64,000 bases of DNA from Mesorhizobium sp. CU3 (GTDB taxonomy: Bacteria; Pseudomonadota; Alphaproteobacteria; Rhizobiales; Rhizobiaceae), in contig NZ_VFWX01000019.1 in the NCBI RefSeq assembly GCF_006442965.1, positions 1-64,000 on the forward strand, given 5' to 3'. Position 1 is the stretch's first letter. Each line of letters opens with the position of its first letter. The notes below the pieces were generated by a model. The model saw only the letters and a program-made list of their open reading frames with translations, was not told where the DNA came from and ran no database searches. Shown here one piece after another: positions 39,202 to 48,880 of the stretch. The translations under genes and the position numbers were made by a program.

Positions 39202-41643
39202 TCAAGCGCGCATCCGCTCGAAATTGGCATCGAACAGTGGGGCCGCCTGGACGCGCGCCGCATGGCGCTTGCCTAAAATTTCGATCTCGAACCCATCTGG
39301 CCTGTCGGCGATCTCCTTCGGCACATAGCCCATGGCGACCGACGTCTTCGCATTGTGCGCATAGCCGCCCGACGTCACCCAACCGCGCACGGCGCCGTCA
39401 TGCCAGATCGCCTCGTCGCCGATGACGTCGGCATCGGCCGCATCGACGATGAAGGCGCGCAGGCGGAGCTTGCCGCCCTGCTTGCGCTCGGCCAGCGCCG
39501 CCTGCTTGCCGATGAAGTCTGCTTCCTTGCTGTAGGCGACGAAACGGTCGAGCCCGGCCTCAAGCGGCCCGTAGATCGGCCGGTACTCACGCGCCCACGA
39601 GCCGTAGTTCTTTTCCAGCCTCAGCGCATTCAGCGCGCGCGAACCGAACAGGCCGATGCCGAATTCTTCGCCCGCCGCCATCAGCGCCTGATAGGCAGCG
39701 CGCTGATATTCCGGCGCCACCCAGATCTCGTAGCCGAGATCGCCGGTGTAGCTGACGCGGCCGACAAGGCACGGCGCCATGCCGATATCCATCCTGGCCA
39801 CCGCCATGAAGGGGAAGGCCGCGTTGGAGACATCGGCGCGCGTGACTTTCGCCAACACCTCCCTCGCCTTCGGTCCGGCTATCGCCAGGCCGGTGAGTTT
39901 TTGGCCCAGCGCCTCGACGCGCACCGAACCGTCCTTGGGCAGATGCGCCTCGAACCAGCGCATGTGATACTGCTCGGCAATGCCGGAGCCGGCGATGAAC
40001 CATTCATGCTCGTTCGAACTTGGGTCGTCGATATTGGCCAGCGTGAAATCGCCGATCAGCTTGCCATCGTCCTTCAGCATCGGCGCCAGCGTCATGCGGC
40101 CGCGCTTGGGCAGCTTGCAGGCGAATATACGGTCCAACCAGGCGGCGGCGCCCTCGCCCGTCACAGCGTATTTGGCGAAGTTGGAAATCTCGGCCAGGCC
40201 GACGCCGTTGCGGACCGCGGCCACTTCGCGCGCCACATGGTCGAAGTCGGTCGAGCGCCGCCACGAGAACTCATCCTTGACGCCTTCCGGCGCGTACCAG
40301 AGCGGCACTTCCAGCCCGTAAGAGACACCCCATTGCGCGCCCTTGGCGGCAAGCGTGTCGTAGACCGGCGTCGTCTTGAGTTGGCGTCCGGCAGGCAGTT
40401 CCTCGTTGGGAAAACGGATCGAAAAACGCCGCGAATAGTTCTCGCGCACCTTGGCGTTGGTGTAGGCCATCGTCGCCCAGTCGCCGTAGCGCGCCACATC
40501 CATTGCCCAGATATCGGCTCCGGGATCGCCTTCGATCATCCAGTTGGAGAGCGCCAAGCCGACGCCGCCCCCTTGCGAAAAACCGGCCATGACGCCGCAG
40601 GCGACCCAGAAGCCCGGCAGTCCGCGCACCGGCCCGACCAACGGATTGCCGTCCGGGGCGAAGGTGAAGGGGCCGTTGATAATCTGCTTGATGCCGGTCT
40701 TTTCGAAGGCCGGAAAATGCCGGAAGCCGACTTCCAGCGATGGCGCGATGCGGTCGATATCCGGCTCCAGCAGCTCATGGCCGAAATTCCACGGCGTTTG
40801 GAACTCGGACCACACCTTGTTGGCCTTCTCATAAGTGCCCATCAGCATGCCGCCGCGCTCCTGGCGCAGGTAAAGCTCGCCGTCGAAGTCGACCGCATGG
40901 ATGATTTCCGTACCGGTCTTCTTGTTCCAGTCGGCGACCTCCGGCATGTCCTCGGTGATAAGGTACATGTGCTCCATTGCCAGCACCGGCAGTTCGAGCC
41001 CGACCATGCGGCCGACCTCGCGCGCCCACAGCCCACCGGCATTGACGACATGCTCGGTCACCACCTCGCCCTTGTTGGTAATGACGCGCCACAACCCGTC
41101 GGGCCGGCGCACGATGTCCTCGACTTTGGTGAAGCGCTCGACCTCGGCCCCGAGTTTGCGCGCCGCCTTGGCATAGGCATGCGTCACCCCGGACGGATCG
41201 AGATGGCCGTCTTCCTTGTTGCGCACCGCGCCGACGAATTGCTTCGGGTCGATCAGCGGCATCATTTCCGCCGCTTCCTTGGCCGAGATCACCTCGAGGT
41301 CGATGCCGAGATAGCGGCCCTTGGACACCACGCCGCGCAGCCAGTCGAGCCGCGCCTCGGTCGCCGCCAAAAGCACGCCGCCGGTCAGGTGCACGCCGGT
41401 CGCCTGCCCCGAAAGCTCCTCGATCTCCTTGTAGAGGTTGATCGTATATTTCTGCAGCTTGGCGACGTTGGGATCGCCATTGATCGTGTGCATGCCGCCC
41501 GCCGCGTGCCAGGTCGAGCCGGAGGTCAGCTCGTCGCGCTCCAGAAGCACGACATCGGTCCAGCCGTGCCGTGCCAAATGGAACAGCACCGAGCATCCGA
41601 CGACACCGCCGCCGATGACCACGACCTTTGCATGCGATTTCAT
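39202..41643 (-). CDS. FAD-GcvT dimethylglycine/sarcosine dehydrogenase-like
   Basis: An 813-residue two-part oxidoreductase. The N-terminal half is a DAO-type flavoprotein (VVVIGGGVVGCSVLFHLA; the histidine in SGSTWHAAGG is the predicted covalent FAD site). The C-terminal half (from about residue 420) is a GcvT-like folate-binding domain that takes the released one-carbon unit to methylene-THF. Family members demethylate dimethylglycine, sarcosine or similar N-methyl amines. It follows an MttB-family gene by 78 bases, which suggests stepwise demethylation of a betaine. Confidence 0.85.
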   Translation of the reverse strand: MKSHAKVVVIGGGVVGCSVLFHLARHGWTDVVLLERDELTSGSTWHAAGGMHTINGDPNVAKLQKYTINLYKEIEELSGQATGVHLTGGVLLAATEARLDWLRGVVSKGRYLGIDLEVISAKEAAEMMPLIDPKQFVGAVRNKEDGHLDPSGVTHAYAKAARKLGAEVERFTKVEDIVRRPDGLWRVITNKGEVVTEHVVNAGGLWAREVGRMVGLELPVLAMEHMYLITEDMPEVADWNKKTGTEIIHAVDFDGELYLRQERGGMLMGTYEKANKVWSEFQTPWNFGHELLEPDIDRIAPSLEVGFRHFPAFEKTGIKQIINGPFTFAPDGNPLVGPVRGLPGFWVACGVMAGFSQGGGVGLALSNWMIEGDPGADIWAMDVARYGDWATMAYTNAKVRENYSRRFSIRFPNEELPAGRQLKTTPVYDTLAAKGAQWGVSYGLEVPLWYAPEGVKDEFSWRRSTDFDHVAREVAAVRNGVGLAEISNFAKYAVTGEGAAAWLDRIFACKLPKRGRMTLAPMLKDDGKLIGDFTLANIDDPSSNEHEWFIAGSGIAEQYHMRWFEAHLPKDGSVRVEALGQKLTGLAIAGPKAREVLAKVTRADVSNAAFPFMAVARMDIGMAPCLVGRVSYTGDLGYEIWVAPEYQRAAYQALMAAGEEFGIGLFGSRALNALRLEKNYGSWAREYRPIYGPLEAGLDRFVAYSKEADFIGKQAALAERKQGGKLRLRAFIVDAADADVIGDEAIWHDGAVRGWVTSGGYAHNAKTSVAMGYVPKEIADRPDGFEIEILGKRHAARVQAAPLFDANFERMRA

Positions 41644-41721
41644 GGAGTTTTCTCTGATTTCAGCGCGTTGGACGGTTGAGCGGATTCAAAATGGTAGGGC
41701 GTTTAACCGAAATGGGAAGCA

Positions 41722-43260
41722 TCACGGCTCGCCCTGCCCGATCGCTTCCTTGCGGTGCGCCATATAGGCTTCGAGCGCTTCGCGCACGGCGGGGTCCATG
41801 GCCGGCTGGACATATTCCTCCAGCGCTTTCTTCCACAGCCGCGTCGCACGCGCCGTGGTGTCGGGCGCGCCGGCCTCCTGCCAGGCCTCGTAATTCTGCC
41901 AATTGGAGAGCATCGGCTGGTAGAAGGCGGTGGCGTAGCGCTCCAGCGTATGCGGCTCGCCGAAGAAATGGCCGCCGGTCGGCACCGCGCCCAGCGCTTC
42001 CACCGCCAGCTCGGCCTCGTCGACCACGATCGGGCGCAGGAACTCCATCATGTGCTGCATCATCTCGACATCGATGATGAGCTTTTCGAACGAAGCCGTC
42101 AGCCCGCCCTCCTGCCAGCCGGCGGCGTGATAGACGAGGTTGCCGTGGCCGAGCACGGCGCCCCACAGCGCCATCAGCGTTTCATAGGCGCCTTGCGCAT
42201 CCGCCGCATTTGAGGCCGAGCCCGGCGTCGTGCGGTAGGGCAATTTATAGCGCCGCGCCAATTGGCCGGAGGCGATGTTGGCCTTGGTGTTTTCCGGCGT
42301 GCCGAAGGCCGGCGCGCCCGACTTCATGTCGACATTGGAAGTGAAGGCGCCATACATCACCGGCGCGCCGGGGCGCACCAATTGCGTCAGCGTAATGCCG
42401 AACAGCGCCTCGGCGTTCTGCTGCGCCAACGCGCCTGCCAGCGTCACCGGGCTCATCGCGCCCATCAGCGTGAACGGCGTCACCGCCACCGACTGGCCGT
42501 ATTCGGCCATGGTCATCAACCCTTCGGCCATCATCTCGTCGAAGCGGCGCGGCGAGTTGACCGAGATGATGGTGGCGATGCCGGGGTCGTCGGCCATCTC
42601 GTCCAGCGTCAGCCCGCGCGCGATCGCCATCATCTCGATGCCGTCCAGCGCCCTGCCCCGTCCGATGGCCGAGACGTGGAAAGATTTGTCGGTCAGCGTC
42701 AGATTGGCGAAGTAGGTGTCCATGTGCCTGGTGTTCGCCGGCAATTCGATCGGCGCGCAGACCTGGTTGCCGAGCATGTGGATGCAATTGAAATGCTGCG
42801 CCAGCCGCACGAGGTCCGAGTAATCCGCGAGATTGCCGGCGCGGCGGCCGCGCTCCATGTCGTGCACATTGGGCGGCCCGGCGACCAGCGTAAAGTTGAT
42901 CGTGTTGCCGCCGAGATGGATGACGTTTTGCCGATTGCGCGGCGTCAGCGTGTAGGTCGAGCGCGTCGTCTTCAGCGCTTCCTCGACCATGCCGCGGTCG
43001 ATGCGCACATTCATCGAGGCATGATCGACCCGAGCGCCGGCGCGTTCGAACAGCGAAAGCGCTCGCGCGCTCATCACCTCGATGCCGAAATTCTCCAGGA
43101 TATGCATCGATGCCTGATGGATGGCCTCGATCTGGTCGGCCGACAATAGCGCCATCGGCGGATAAGGGTTCTGCACGCGACGCGGCGGCAGTTGCGGAAT
43201 GGCGGCTGGGCCTCGGTTGCTGGTGCGCTCGGCGCCGCGCTTGCGTCTTGGTTCGCTCAT
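41722..43260 (-). CDS. MttB-family methyltransferase, non-pyrrolysine
   Basis: A 512-residue TIM-barrel protein of the trimethylamine methyltransferase MttB superfamily. The reading frame is free of stop codons, so it lacks the pyrrolysine (read from UAG) of archaeal MttB; such members include glycine betaine and proline betaine methyltransferases. The N-terminus is basic and disordered (about 35 residues). Its usual partner, a corrinoid protein (MttC/MtgC type), is not in the window. It is upstream of, and same strand as, the FAD-GcvT gene. The substrate is open: betaines are likely. Confidence 0.83.
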   Translation of the reverse strand: MSEPRRKRGAERTSNRGPAAIPQLPPRRVQNPYPPMALLSADQIEAIHQASMHILENFGIEVMSARALSLFERAGARVDHASMNVRIDRGMVEEALKTTRSTYTLTPRNRQNVIHLGGNTINFTLVAGPPNVHDMERGRRAGNLADYSDLVRLAQHFNCIHMLGNQVCAPIELPANTRHMDTYFANLTLTDKSFHVSAIGRGRALDGIEMMAIARGLTLDEMADDPGIATIISVNSPRRFDEMMAEGLMTMAEYGQSVAVTPFTLMGAMSPVTLAGALAQQNAEALFGITLTQLVRPGAPVMYGAFTSNVDMKSGAPAFGTPENTKANIASGQLARRYKLPYRTTPGSASNAADAQGAYETLMALWGAVLGHGNLVYHAAGWQEGGLTASFEKLIIDVEMMQHMMEFLRPIVVDEAELAVEALGAVPTGGHFFGEPHTLERYATAFYQPMLSNWQNYEAWQEAGAPDTTARATRLWKKALEEYVQPAMDPAVREALEAYMAHRKEAIGQGEP

Positions 43261-43471
43261 GCGCGCATCAGAGCGCCCGCACGAAAACGCCGGCTGTCAG
43301 GATTGCGTCATTTGCCGGCGTGATTTTAGCCAAGGCGGCATTTTTCGACAGGTATGAATAACAAAGCGACATCTTAGGTCGAAATTATGACAATTGATTT
43401 TGCGTCGAATTGGTCGCGCGTTAAGGAACGCCGCAAGACTCCCTTTATGATTTCGGCCTATTCGTCTTCCA

Positions 43472-44062
43472 ATGCGTAGGTCGAGTTTTAGTAAAATTGT
43501 AGCGGTGTCCCTGCTGCTGGCGCTCTCCGCCTGCGCGACGGCGCCCAGCCACATCAACAATGTCTGCGCCGTCTTCGACCAGAATGACGGCTGGTTCGAC
43601 AACTGGCAGTCGGCCGCCGAGCGCACCGAGCAGAAATACGGCATCCCCGTTCCCTTGCTGATGGCGACGGTGCGCAAGGAATCCGGCTTCAAGAGCAACG
43701 CCCGGCCGCCGCGCACCAAGCTGCTCGGCTTCATCCCCTGGAAGCATGTCTCCAGCGCCACGGGCTATTCGCAGGCGCTCGACGGCACCTGGTCGCAATA
43801 TCAGAGCGAGACCGGCAACTGGACGGCGCGCCGCACCAAATTCTCCGACGCCGTCGATTTCGTCGGCTGGTATCATTCAAAGACCGCCGACACGTTCGGC
43901 GTCGCCCGCAACGACACCTACAATCTCTATCTCGCCTATTATCTCGGCTGGACGGCTTACGGCCGCGGCAACCGTGGCGACGCCGGCGTCCAGGGTTACG
44001 CCCGCGCCACCGACAAGATGGCGCAGGATTACGCCGCGCAGTTGCGGGAGTGCGGAAACTAG
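43472..44062 (+). CDS. lipoprotein lytic transglycosylase-like
   Basis: A 196-residue protein with a lipoprotein signal: LLLALSAC, the cysteine near residue 21. An SLT-like domain follows, with the catalytic glutamate in MATVRKESGF and the substrate helix YSQALDGTWSQYQ; the end has YAAQLREC. It should cut peptidoglycan from the inner face of the outer membrane or from the periplasm. No good ribosome site before the ATG. Flanked by convergent and divergent genes. Confidence 0.8.
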   Translation: MRRSSFSKIVAVSLLLALSACATAPSHINNVCAVFDQNDGWFDNWQSAAERTEQKYGIPVPLLMATVRKESGFKSNARPPRTKLLGFIPWKHVSSATGYSQALDGTWSQYQSETGNWTARRTKFSDAVDFVGWYHSKTADTFGVARNDTYNLYLAYYLGWTAYGRGNRGDAGVQGYARATDKMAQDYAAQLRECGN

Positions 44063-44074
44063 CACCCTCCGGGT

Positions 44075-46405
44075 TTAGTGCCGCCTTGTCGTATCCTTCG
44101 GCTTTCGAACGCCGGTTTCGGAAACCTCGTCACGGACTGCATGGCGGCGCGCACGCATGCCGGCCTCGCCTTGCTCCACGGCATCCCCGATCTCATCGGC
44201 CGCCGCGCTGCCCGTTTTGCCGCGCGGCCGGTTGGGCGCCGTTCCGGTCAAGCCCGGGCCGGTACCGAGCGCATCTTCCGGCACGCCTTCATGCGCGGCG
44301 TGCTCCTTGTCGAACTTGATAACCGGCTCCATCTTGGCCAGCACCTCGTCCGACAGCCAGCACAGGCTCATATGGCCGTCGCCGAGATTCTTCGCCGGCG
44401 GCACCTTGGTCTCGCAAAGATTGTCCGGCACCAGCTTCTTGTAGCCGCAGCGCGTCTGGAACGGACAGCCGGTCGGCGGGTTCATCGCCGAGGGAATGTC
44501 GCCTTCGAGCACGATGTGCTTCTTGACCACGCTGGTGTCGGCGATCGGGATCGCCGATAGCAGCGCCTCCGTATAGGGGTGATAGGGCGGCGAAAAAATC
44601 TGGTCGGTCGTGCCCTGCTCGACGATATAGCCGAGATACATCACGACCACGCGGTCGGCGATGTAACGCACCACGGACAGATCGTGGCTGATGAACAGCA
44701 TCGTCGTCTTGTTCTTGCGCTGGATGTCCATCAACAGCTCGGTCACCGCCGCCTGCACCGAGACATCGAGCGCCGAGACCGGCTCGTCGGCCACCACCAC
44801 CTTGGCATCGCCGGCGAAGGCGCGCGCCACGCCGATACGCTGCTTCTGGCCGCCGGAAAGCTGGCGCGGCTTGCGCGTCTCGAAGGCGCGCGGCAGCTTC
44901 ACCAGGTCGAGCAGTTCCAGCATGCGCTGCCGCCGCTCGGCGACATTCTTGCCGACATTGAACTTTTCCAGCGTGCGGATGATCTGCGAACCGACGCTGT
45001 GACTGGGGTTCAGTGTGTCGAACGGGTTCTGGAACACCATCTGGATCGACGACACGGTGTCGACGCCGCGGCTCTCGATGCCGGTCGACTGTATTTCCTT
45101 GTTGGCCAAGGTGACGGTGCCGGAGCTTGCCGTCTCAAGCCCCAGCAGCACTTTGGCCAGCGTCGACTTTCCGCAGCCGGACTCGCCGACGATCGCCACC
45201 GTCTCGGATTCGCGCGCGGTGAACGAGATCGTCTCATTGGCCTTGACGACGCGGCCCTCGCTGGAGCCGAACACCTCGCTGCCGCCGACCTTGTAGTACT
45301 TCTTGAGGTCCTGAATCTTCAGCACCGGCGCGCCGGGCTCGACCTTTTCGTTGACCTTCTTGGCGCCGGGCGGCAGCGCCTCCCAGTCGATCTCGTTGAA
45401 GCGCACGCAGCGCGAGAAATGGCCTTCATGGCCTTCTACCGGGACCATCGGGATTTCGGCGGCGTTGCAGACGCCCTCGACGAAATGGTGGCAGCGCGGG
45501 CCGAAATTGCAGCCCTTCGGCCGCTCATGCGGCAGCGGCAATTGCCCCGGAATGGAGATCAGCGGCCGCGAATTCTTGTCGGCGCCGGGCAGCGGGATCG
45601 AACGGAACAGCCCTTGCGTATAGGGATGGCGCATCCGGTCGAACACGTCTTTGATTTTGCCGGTTTCCACCGCCTCGCCGGAATACATCACCGTGATCTT
45701 GTCGCAGGTTTCCAGGATGAGGCCGAGATTGTGCGACACGAAGATCATCGAGGTGCCGAACTTCTCGCCCAGACCCTTGACCAGCTCGACGATGCCGGCC
45801 TCGACGGTGACGTCGAGCGCGGTAGTCGGCTCGTCGAGCAGAAGCAGCGCCGGCTTGGACAACAGCGCCATGGCGATGACGATGCGCTGCTGCTGGCCAC
45901 CGGAAAGCTGGTGCGGATAGGACCGCATCATGCGCTCCGGATCGGGCAGCTTCACCGCCCGCACCATTTCAAGCGCTCTGGTGTAAGCCTCTTCCTTCGA
46001 CACCTTGTCGTGGATCAGCGGCACTTCCATCAGCTGCTGGCCGATCTTCATCGCCGGATTGAGGCTCGCCATCGGCTCCTGGTAGATCATGGCGATCTTG
46101 TTGCCGCGGATGGCGCGAAGCTCCTCTTCCGAGAGCTCGCCCATGTCCTTGCCCTGGAACTTGATCTTGCCGCCGACGATCTTTCCGATGTTGGAGAGGT
46201 CGCGCATGATGCCGAGCGACACGGTCGACTTGCCGCAGCCGGATTCGCCGACGATGCCCATCGCCTCGCCGGGCATCACCGTGCACGAAAAATCCATCAC
46301 GGCCGGAATCTCGCCCTTGCGCGTGAAGAAGGAGATCGAGAGGTTCTCGATCTCGATGATCGGCCCACCGGTCGACTTGGCTGGATCTCGAACTGCCTCG
46401 TTCAT
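44075..46405 (-). CDS. fused DppD-DppF type ABC ATPase
   Basis: A 776-residue protein with two complete ATPase domains of the oligopeptide/dipeptide type. Both have Walker A GESGCGKST; signatures are LSGGQQQR and LSGGQKQR; Walker B LLLLDEPTTALDV and VVADEPVSALDV. Each is followed by the oligopeptide-ATPase C-terminal Cys motif (GCNFGPRCHH, GCPFQTRCGY). The last 60 residues are charged and unlike the family. GGAG precedes the ATG at 46405. Last gene of the ABC operon. Confidence 0.9.
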   Translation of the reverse strand: MNEAVRDPAKSTGGPIIEIENLSISFFTRKGEIPAVMDFSCTVMPGEAMGIVGESGCGKSTVSLGIMRDLSNIGKIVGGKIKFQGKDMGELSEEELRAIRGNKIAMIYQEPMASLNPAMKIGQQLMEVPLIHDKVSKEEAYTRALEMVRAVKLPDPERMMRSYPHQLSGGQQQRIVIAMALLSKPALLLLDEPTTALDVTVEAGIVELVKGLGEKFGTSMIFVSHNLGLILETCDKITVMYSGEAVETGKIKDVFDRMRHPYTQGLFRSIPLPGADKNSRPLISIPGQLPLPHERPKGCNFGPRCHHFVEGVCNAAEIPMVPVEGHEGHFSRCVRFNEIDWEALPPGAKKVNEKVEPGAPVLKIQDLKKYYKVGGSEVFGSSEGRVVKANETISFTARESETVAIVGESGCGKSTLAKVLLGLETASSGTVTLANKEIQSTGIESRGVDTVSSIQMVFQNPFDTLNPSHSVGSQIIRTLEKFNVGKNVAERRQRMLELLDLVKLPRAFETRKPRQLSGGQKQRIGVARAFAGDAKVVVADEPVSALDVSVQAAVTELLMDIQRKNKTTMLFISHDLSVVRYIADRVVVMYLGYIVEQGTTDQIFSPPYHPYTEALLSAIPIADTSVVKKHIVLEGDIPSAMNPPTGCPFQTRCGYKKLVPDNLCETKVPPAKNLGDGHMSLCWLSDEVLAKMEPVIKFDKEHAAHEGVPEDALGTGPGLTGTAPNRPRGKTGSAAADEIGDAVEQGEAGMRARRHAVRDEVSETGVRKPKDTTRRH

Positions 46406-46455
46406 GGGTCGCTCCAATCCTTGTTCTTCATCACGTGGGATCCGAGATCCCGCCG

Positions 46456-47613
46456 TCAATCCTTCATCGACTGTTCACGCAGCGAATCCGCCAACAGGTT
46501 CAGCCCCAGCACGAACGACATCAGCGCGATCGTCGGCGGCAGCGCCGGATGGATGAAGGAGCGCAGCAGGCGGCTGGCGTCCTTGATCGCGGTGCCCCAG
46601 TCGGGGCTTTCCGGGGCGAGGCCCAGGCCGAAATAGCCGAGCGTGCCGAGCAGGATCGTCGTGTAGCCGATGCGCAGGCAGGCATCGACGATCAGCGGTC
46701 CGCGCGCGTTGGGCAGGATCTCCCAAAGCATGATGTACCAGGGCGATTCACCGCGCGTCTGCGCCGCCGCCACATAGTCGCGCGTCTTGATGTCCATGGT
46801 CAGGCCGCGCACGATGCGGAATACGCCCGGACTGGACGCGAACACCACCGCCACGAAGATGTTGAGCTGGTTGGGATCGATGTGGACGATGTGCAGCGGG
46901 TCCTTGTCGAAGACCAGGCCGACATAGATCCAGCCGCCGAGGATCAGCGTGATGCCGAGCAGGATGTAGAGCCGGTCCGGCCGGTTCTTAAAACGCGTCC
47001 AGAACAACACGCTGAAGAAGATGATCGGGAACAGGAAGAACAGCCCGGCCATCGCATAGGGGATCGGCGTGTCCATGATCCCCGGCGTCACCAGGAGGTA
47101 GAACAACAGGATCACCGGGAAGGCCAGCACCAGATTGGCGAGGAACGACAATATCGTGTCGATCTTGCCGCCATAGTAGCCGGCCGGCAGGCCGAGCGTG
47201 ATGCCGACCATCAGCGCGAAGCCGGTCGCCGCAGGCGCAATGATCAGCACGATCTGGCTGCCATAGACCATGCGCGAGAACACGTCGCGCGCCAGCTTGT
47301 CGCCGCCGAAATAATAGACCAGCTTCGAGGCCGGCTCGATCGCGCCGGGCAGCGTGTCCTTCATCACCGAGACCTGCGCCAGCGGATCGAAGGGCGAGAT
47401 CGTCGAGGCGAAGATCGCCGTGAACAGCCAGAACAGGCAGATGAACACGCCGGCGATGCCGACGCCGCTGTCGAAGAGCTGGCCGTAAAGGCCGAGCCGC
47501 TTCTTGTAGGTGAAGCTCGCGCCCATCACCAGGATCAACGCGATCCACACCGGCCAGAAGCGCCAGAGCACGCCGATAATGATGCCGAAGGCGTTGATAT
47601 ACTCGGTCTGCAT
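46456..47613 (-). CDS. DppC-type ABC permease
   Basis: A 385-residue permease of the dipeptide/oligopeptide DppC group. The coupling loop is AAQTRGESPWYIMLWEILPN. It is longer than usual (about 300) because of an insert of roughly 60 residues with two extra hydrophobic helices between core segments (around residues 185-230). It lies 12 bases after dppB and 50 before the fused ATPase. Confidence 0.88.
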   Translation of the reverse strand: MQTEYINAFGIIIGVLWRFWPVWIALILVMGASFTYKKRLGLYGQLFDSGVGIAGVFICLFWLFTAIFASTISPFDPLAQVSVMKDTLPGAIEPASKLVYYFGGDKLARDVFSRMVYGSQIVLIIAPAATGFALMVGITLGLPAGYYGGKIDTILSFLANLVLAFPVILLFYLLVTPGIMDTPIPYAMAGLFFLFPIIFFSVLFWTRFKNRPDRLYILLGITLILGGWIYVGLVFDKDPLHIVHIDPNQLNIFVAVVFASSPGVFRIVRGLTMDIKTRDYVAAAQTRGESPWYIMLWEILPNARGPLIVDACLRIGYTTILLGTLGYFGLGLAPESPDWGTAIKDASRLLRSFIHPALPPTIALMSFVLGLNLLADSLREQSMKD

Positions 47614-47625
47614 CGGCCGTGCCCC

Positions 47626-48660
47626 CTATTGAACCCTGATGCGCGGATTGAGGAACGCGTAGCCGACATCGGAGATGAGCTGCGTGATCAAGACGATGAA
47701 CACCGAAACCAGCGAGCAGCCGAGCAGAAGGTCGATGTCGTTGTTGCCGGCGGCCTCGACCAGCGTGTAGCCGAACCCCTGGTAGCGGAACATCACCTCG
47801 ACGATAACGACGCCGGTGAGCAGCCAGGGAAACTGCAGCATGATCACGGTGAACGGAGCGATCAGCGCGTTGCGCAGCGCGTGCTTGACGACGACGCTGC
47901 CGAAGGAGAGGCCCTTGAGGCGGGCGGTGCGGATATATTGCTGCGTCATCACCTCGACCATCGAGGCGCGTGTCATGCGCGCGATGTAGCCGATGCCATA
48001 GATGGCCAGCGTCATCACCGGCAGGGTGAAATTATAGAAGGTGATGCCCTGGCTGGCGGATGCCGCCGAGCCGTTCAGCCAGCCGAGCCAGGACGCGAAG
48101 ATGACGGTGAAGATGACGCCCGACACATATTCGGGCGTCGCCGTAGAGGCGATCGAGGCGACCGACAGCGTGCGATCGGTACGCGAGCCCTCGCGCATGC
48201 CGGCAAGGATGCCGATCAGCAGCGAGATCGGCACCATCACAGCCAGCACCCAGAACATCAAAAGCCCGGTGGCACCGAGCGCCGGGAAGAGCTTCGAGGC
48301 GACCGTCGTCTTGAATTTTGTCGAGCAGCCGAAATCGCCCTGCAGGACGCCCGAGAACTTCGGCTCGACCGGGTCGTTGCAGAAAGAAAAGCGCTGTGCC
48401 GGCTTGCCGGTCGCCGGGTCGGTGATCGGCTGCTTGGGCAGCACCCCCAGCCACTGACCGTAGCGGACGAAGAAATTCTGCCGGTAGCCATGCTCGACCA
48501 GCCAGTTCTCGAGATCCTCGGCAGATGTGTGCATTTCGGTCTGGCTGATCGCCAGCTTCTTCAGATTGGGACCGAGATTGATCAGGAAGAAGACGATCAA
48601 GGTCAGGCACAGCATCGTCAGCGCCATGGTGCCGAGGCGTCTCAGGATGAAAGAAAGCAT
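47626..48660 (-). CDS. DppB-type ABC permease
   Basis: A 344-residue permease of the DppB group, opening with the typical MLSFILRRLGTMALTMLCLT. A long periplasmic loop (residues 35-120) follows the first helix. The coupling region TARLKGLSFGSVVVKHALRN is intact. AGGGG is upstream of the ATG at 48660. Partner of the DppC-like permease. Confidence 0.9.
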   Translation of the reverse strand: MLSFILRRLGTMALTMLCLTLIVFFLINLGPNLKKLAISQTEMHTSAEDLENWLVEHGYRQNFFVRYGQWLGVLPKQPITDPATGKPAQRFSFCNDPVEPKFSGVLQGDFGCSTKFKTTVASKLFPALGATGLLMFWVLAVMVPISLLIGILAGMREGSRTDRTLSVASIASTATPEYVSGVIFTVIFASWLGWLNGSAASASQGITFYNFTLPVMTLAIYGIGYIARMTRASMVEVMTQQYIRTARLKGLSFGSVVVKHALRNALIAPFTVIMLQFPWLLTGVVIVEVMFRYQGFGYTLVEAAGNNDIDLLLGCSLVSVFIVLITQLISDVGYAFLNPRIRVQ

Positions 48661-48841
48661 GGCGGACCCCTGCCGATGGGTTGGGGGAGCCTGATTGGCC
48701 GACCATCGCCGCCGCGACGCGGAGCAAGCCGGCAAGCAGACCTTCGAATGCGATCAACCCAGTTTATGCATGACCCGCTCAAGGAGTCCGCAACTTTTTT
48801 TGCTGCAGCTTCTCTCCGGTTCCGGATCACGCGAGGAAGGC

Positions 48842-48868
48842 GACAAAGGGGCCGAACGCCCCTTTGTC
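48842..48868 (-). other. stem-loop between binding protein and permease genes
   Basis: GACAAAGGGGC pairs with GCCCCTTTGTC, 11 bp with a five-base loop. No T run follows on the minus strand, so it is more likely to protect the 3' end of the abundant binding-protein transcript or attenuate downstream genes than to stop all transcription. Confidence 0.6.
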
Positions 48869-48880
48869 CATTCGCTCGGA

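Noticed and set aside
41722..43260. Possible pyrrolysine-containing MttB
   Set aside because: There is no in-frame UAG, and the reading frame is complete without one.
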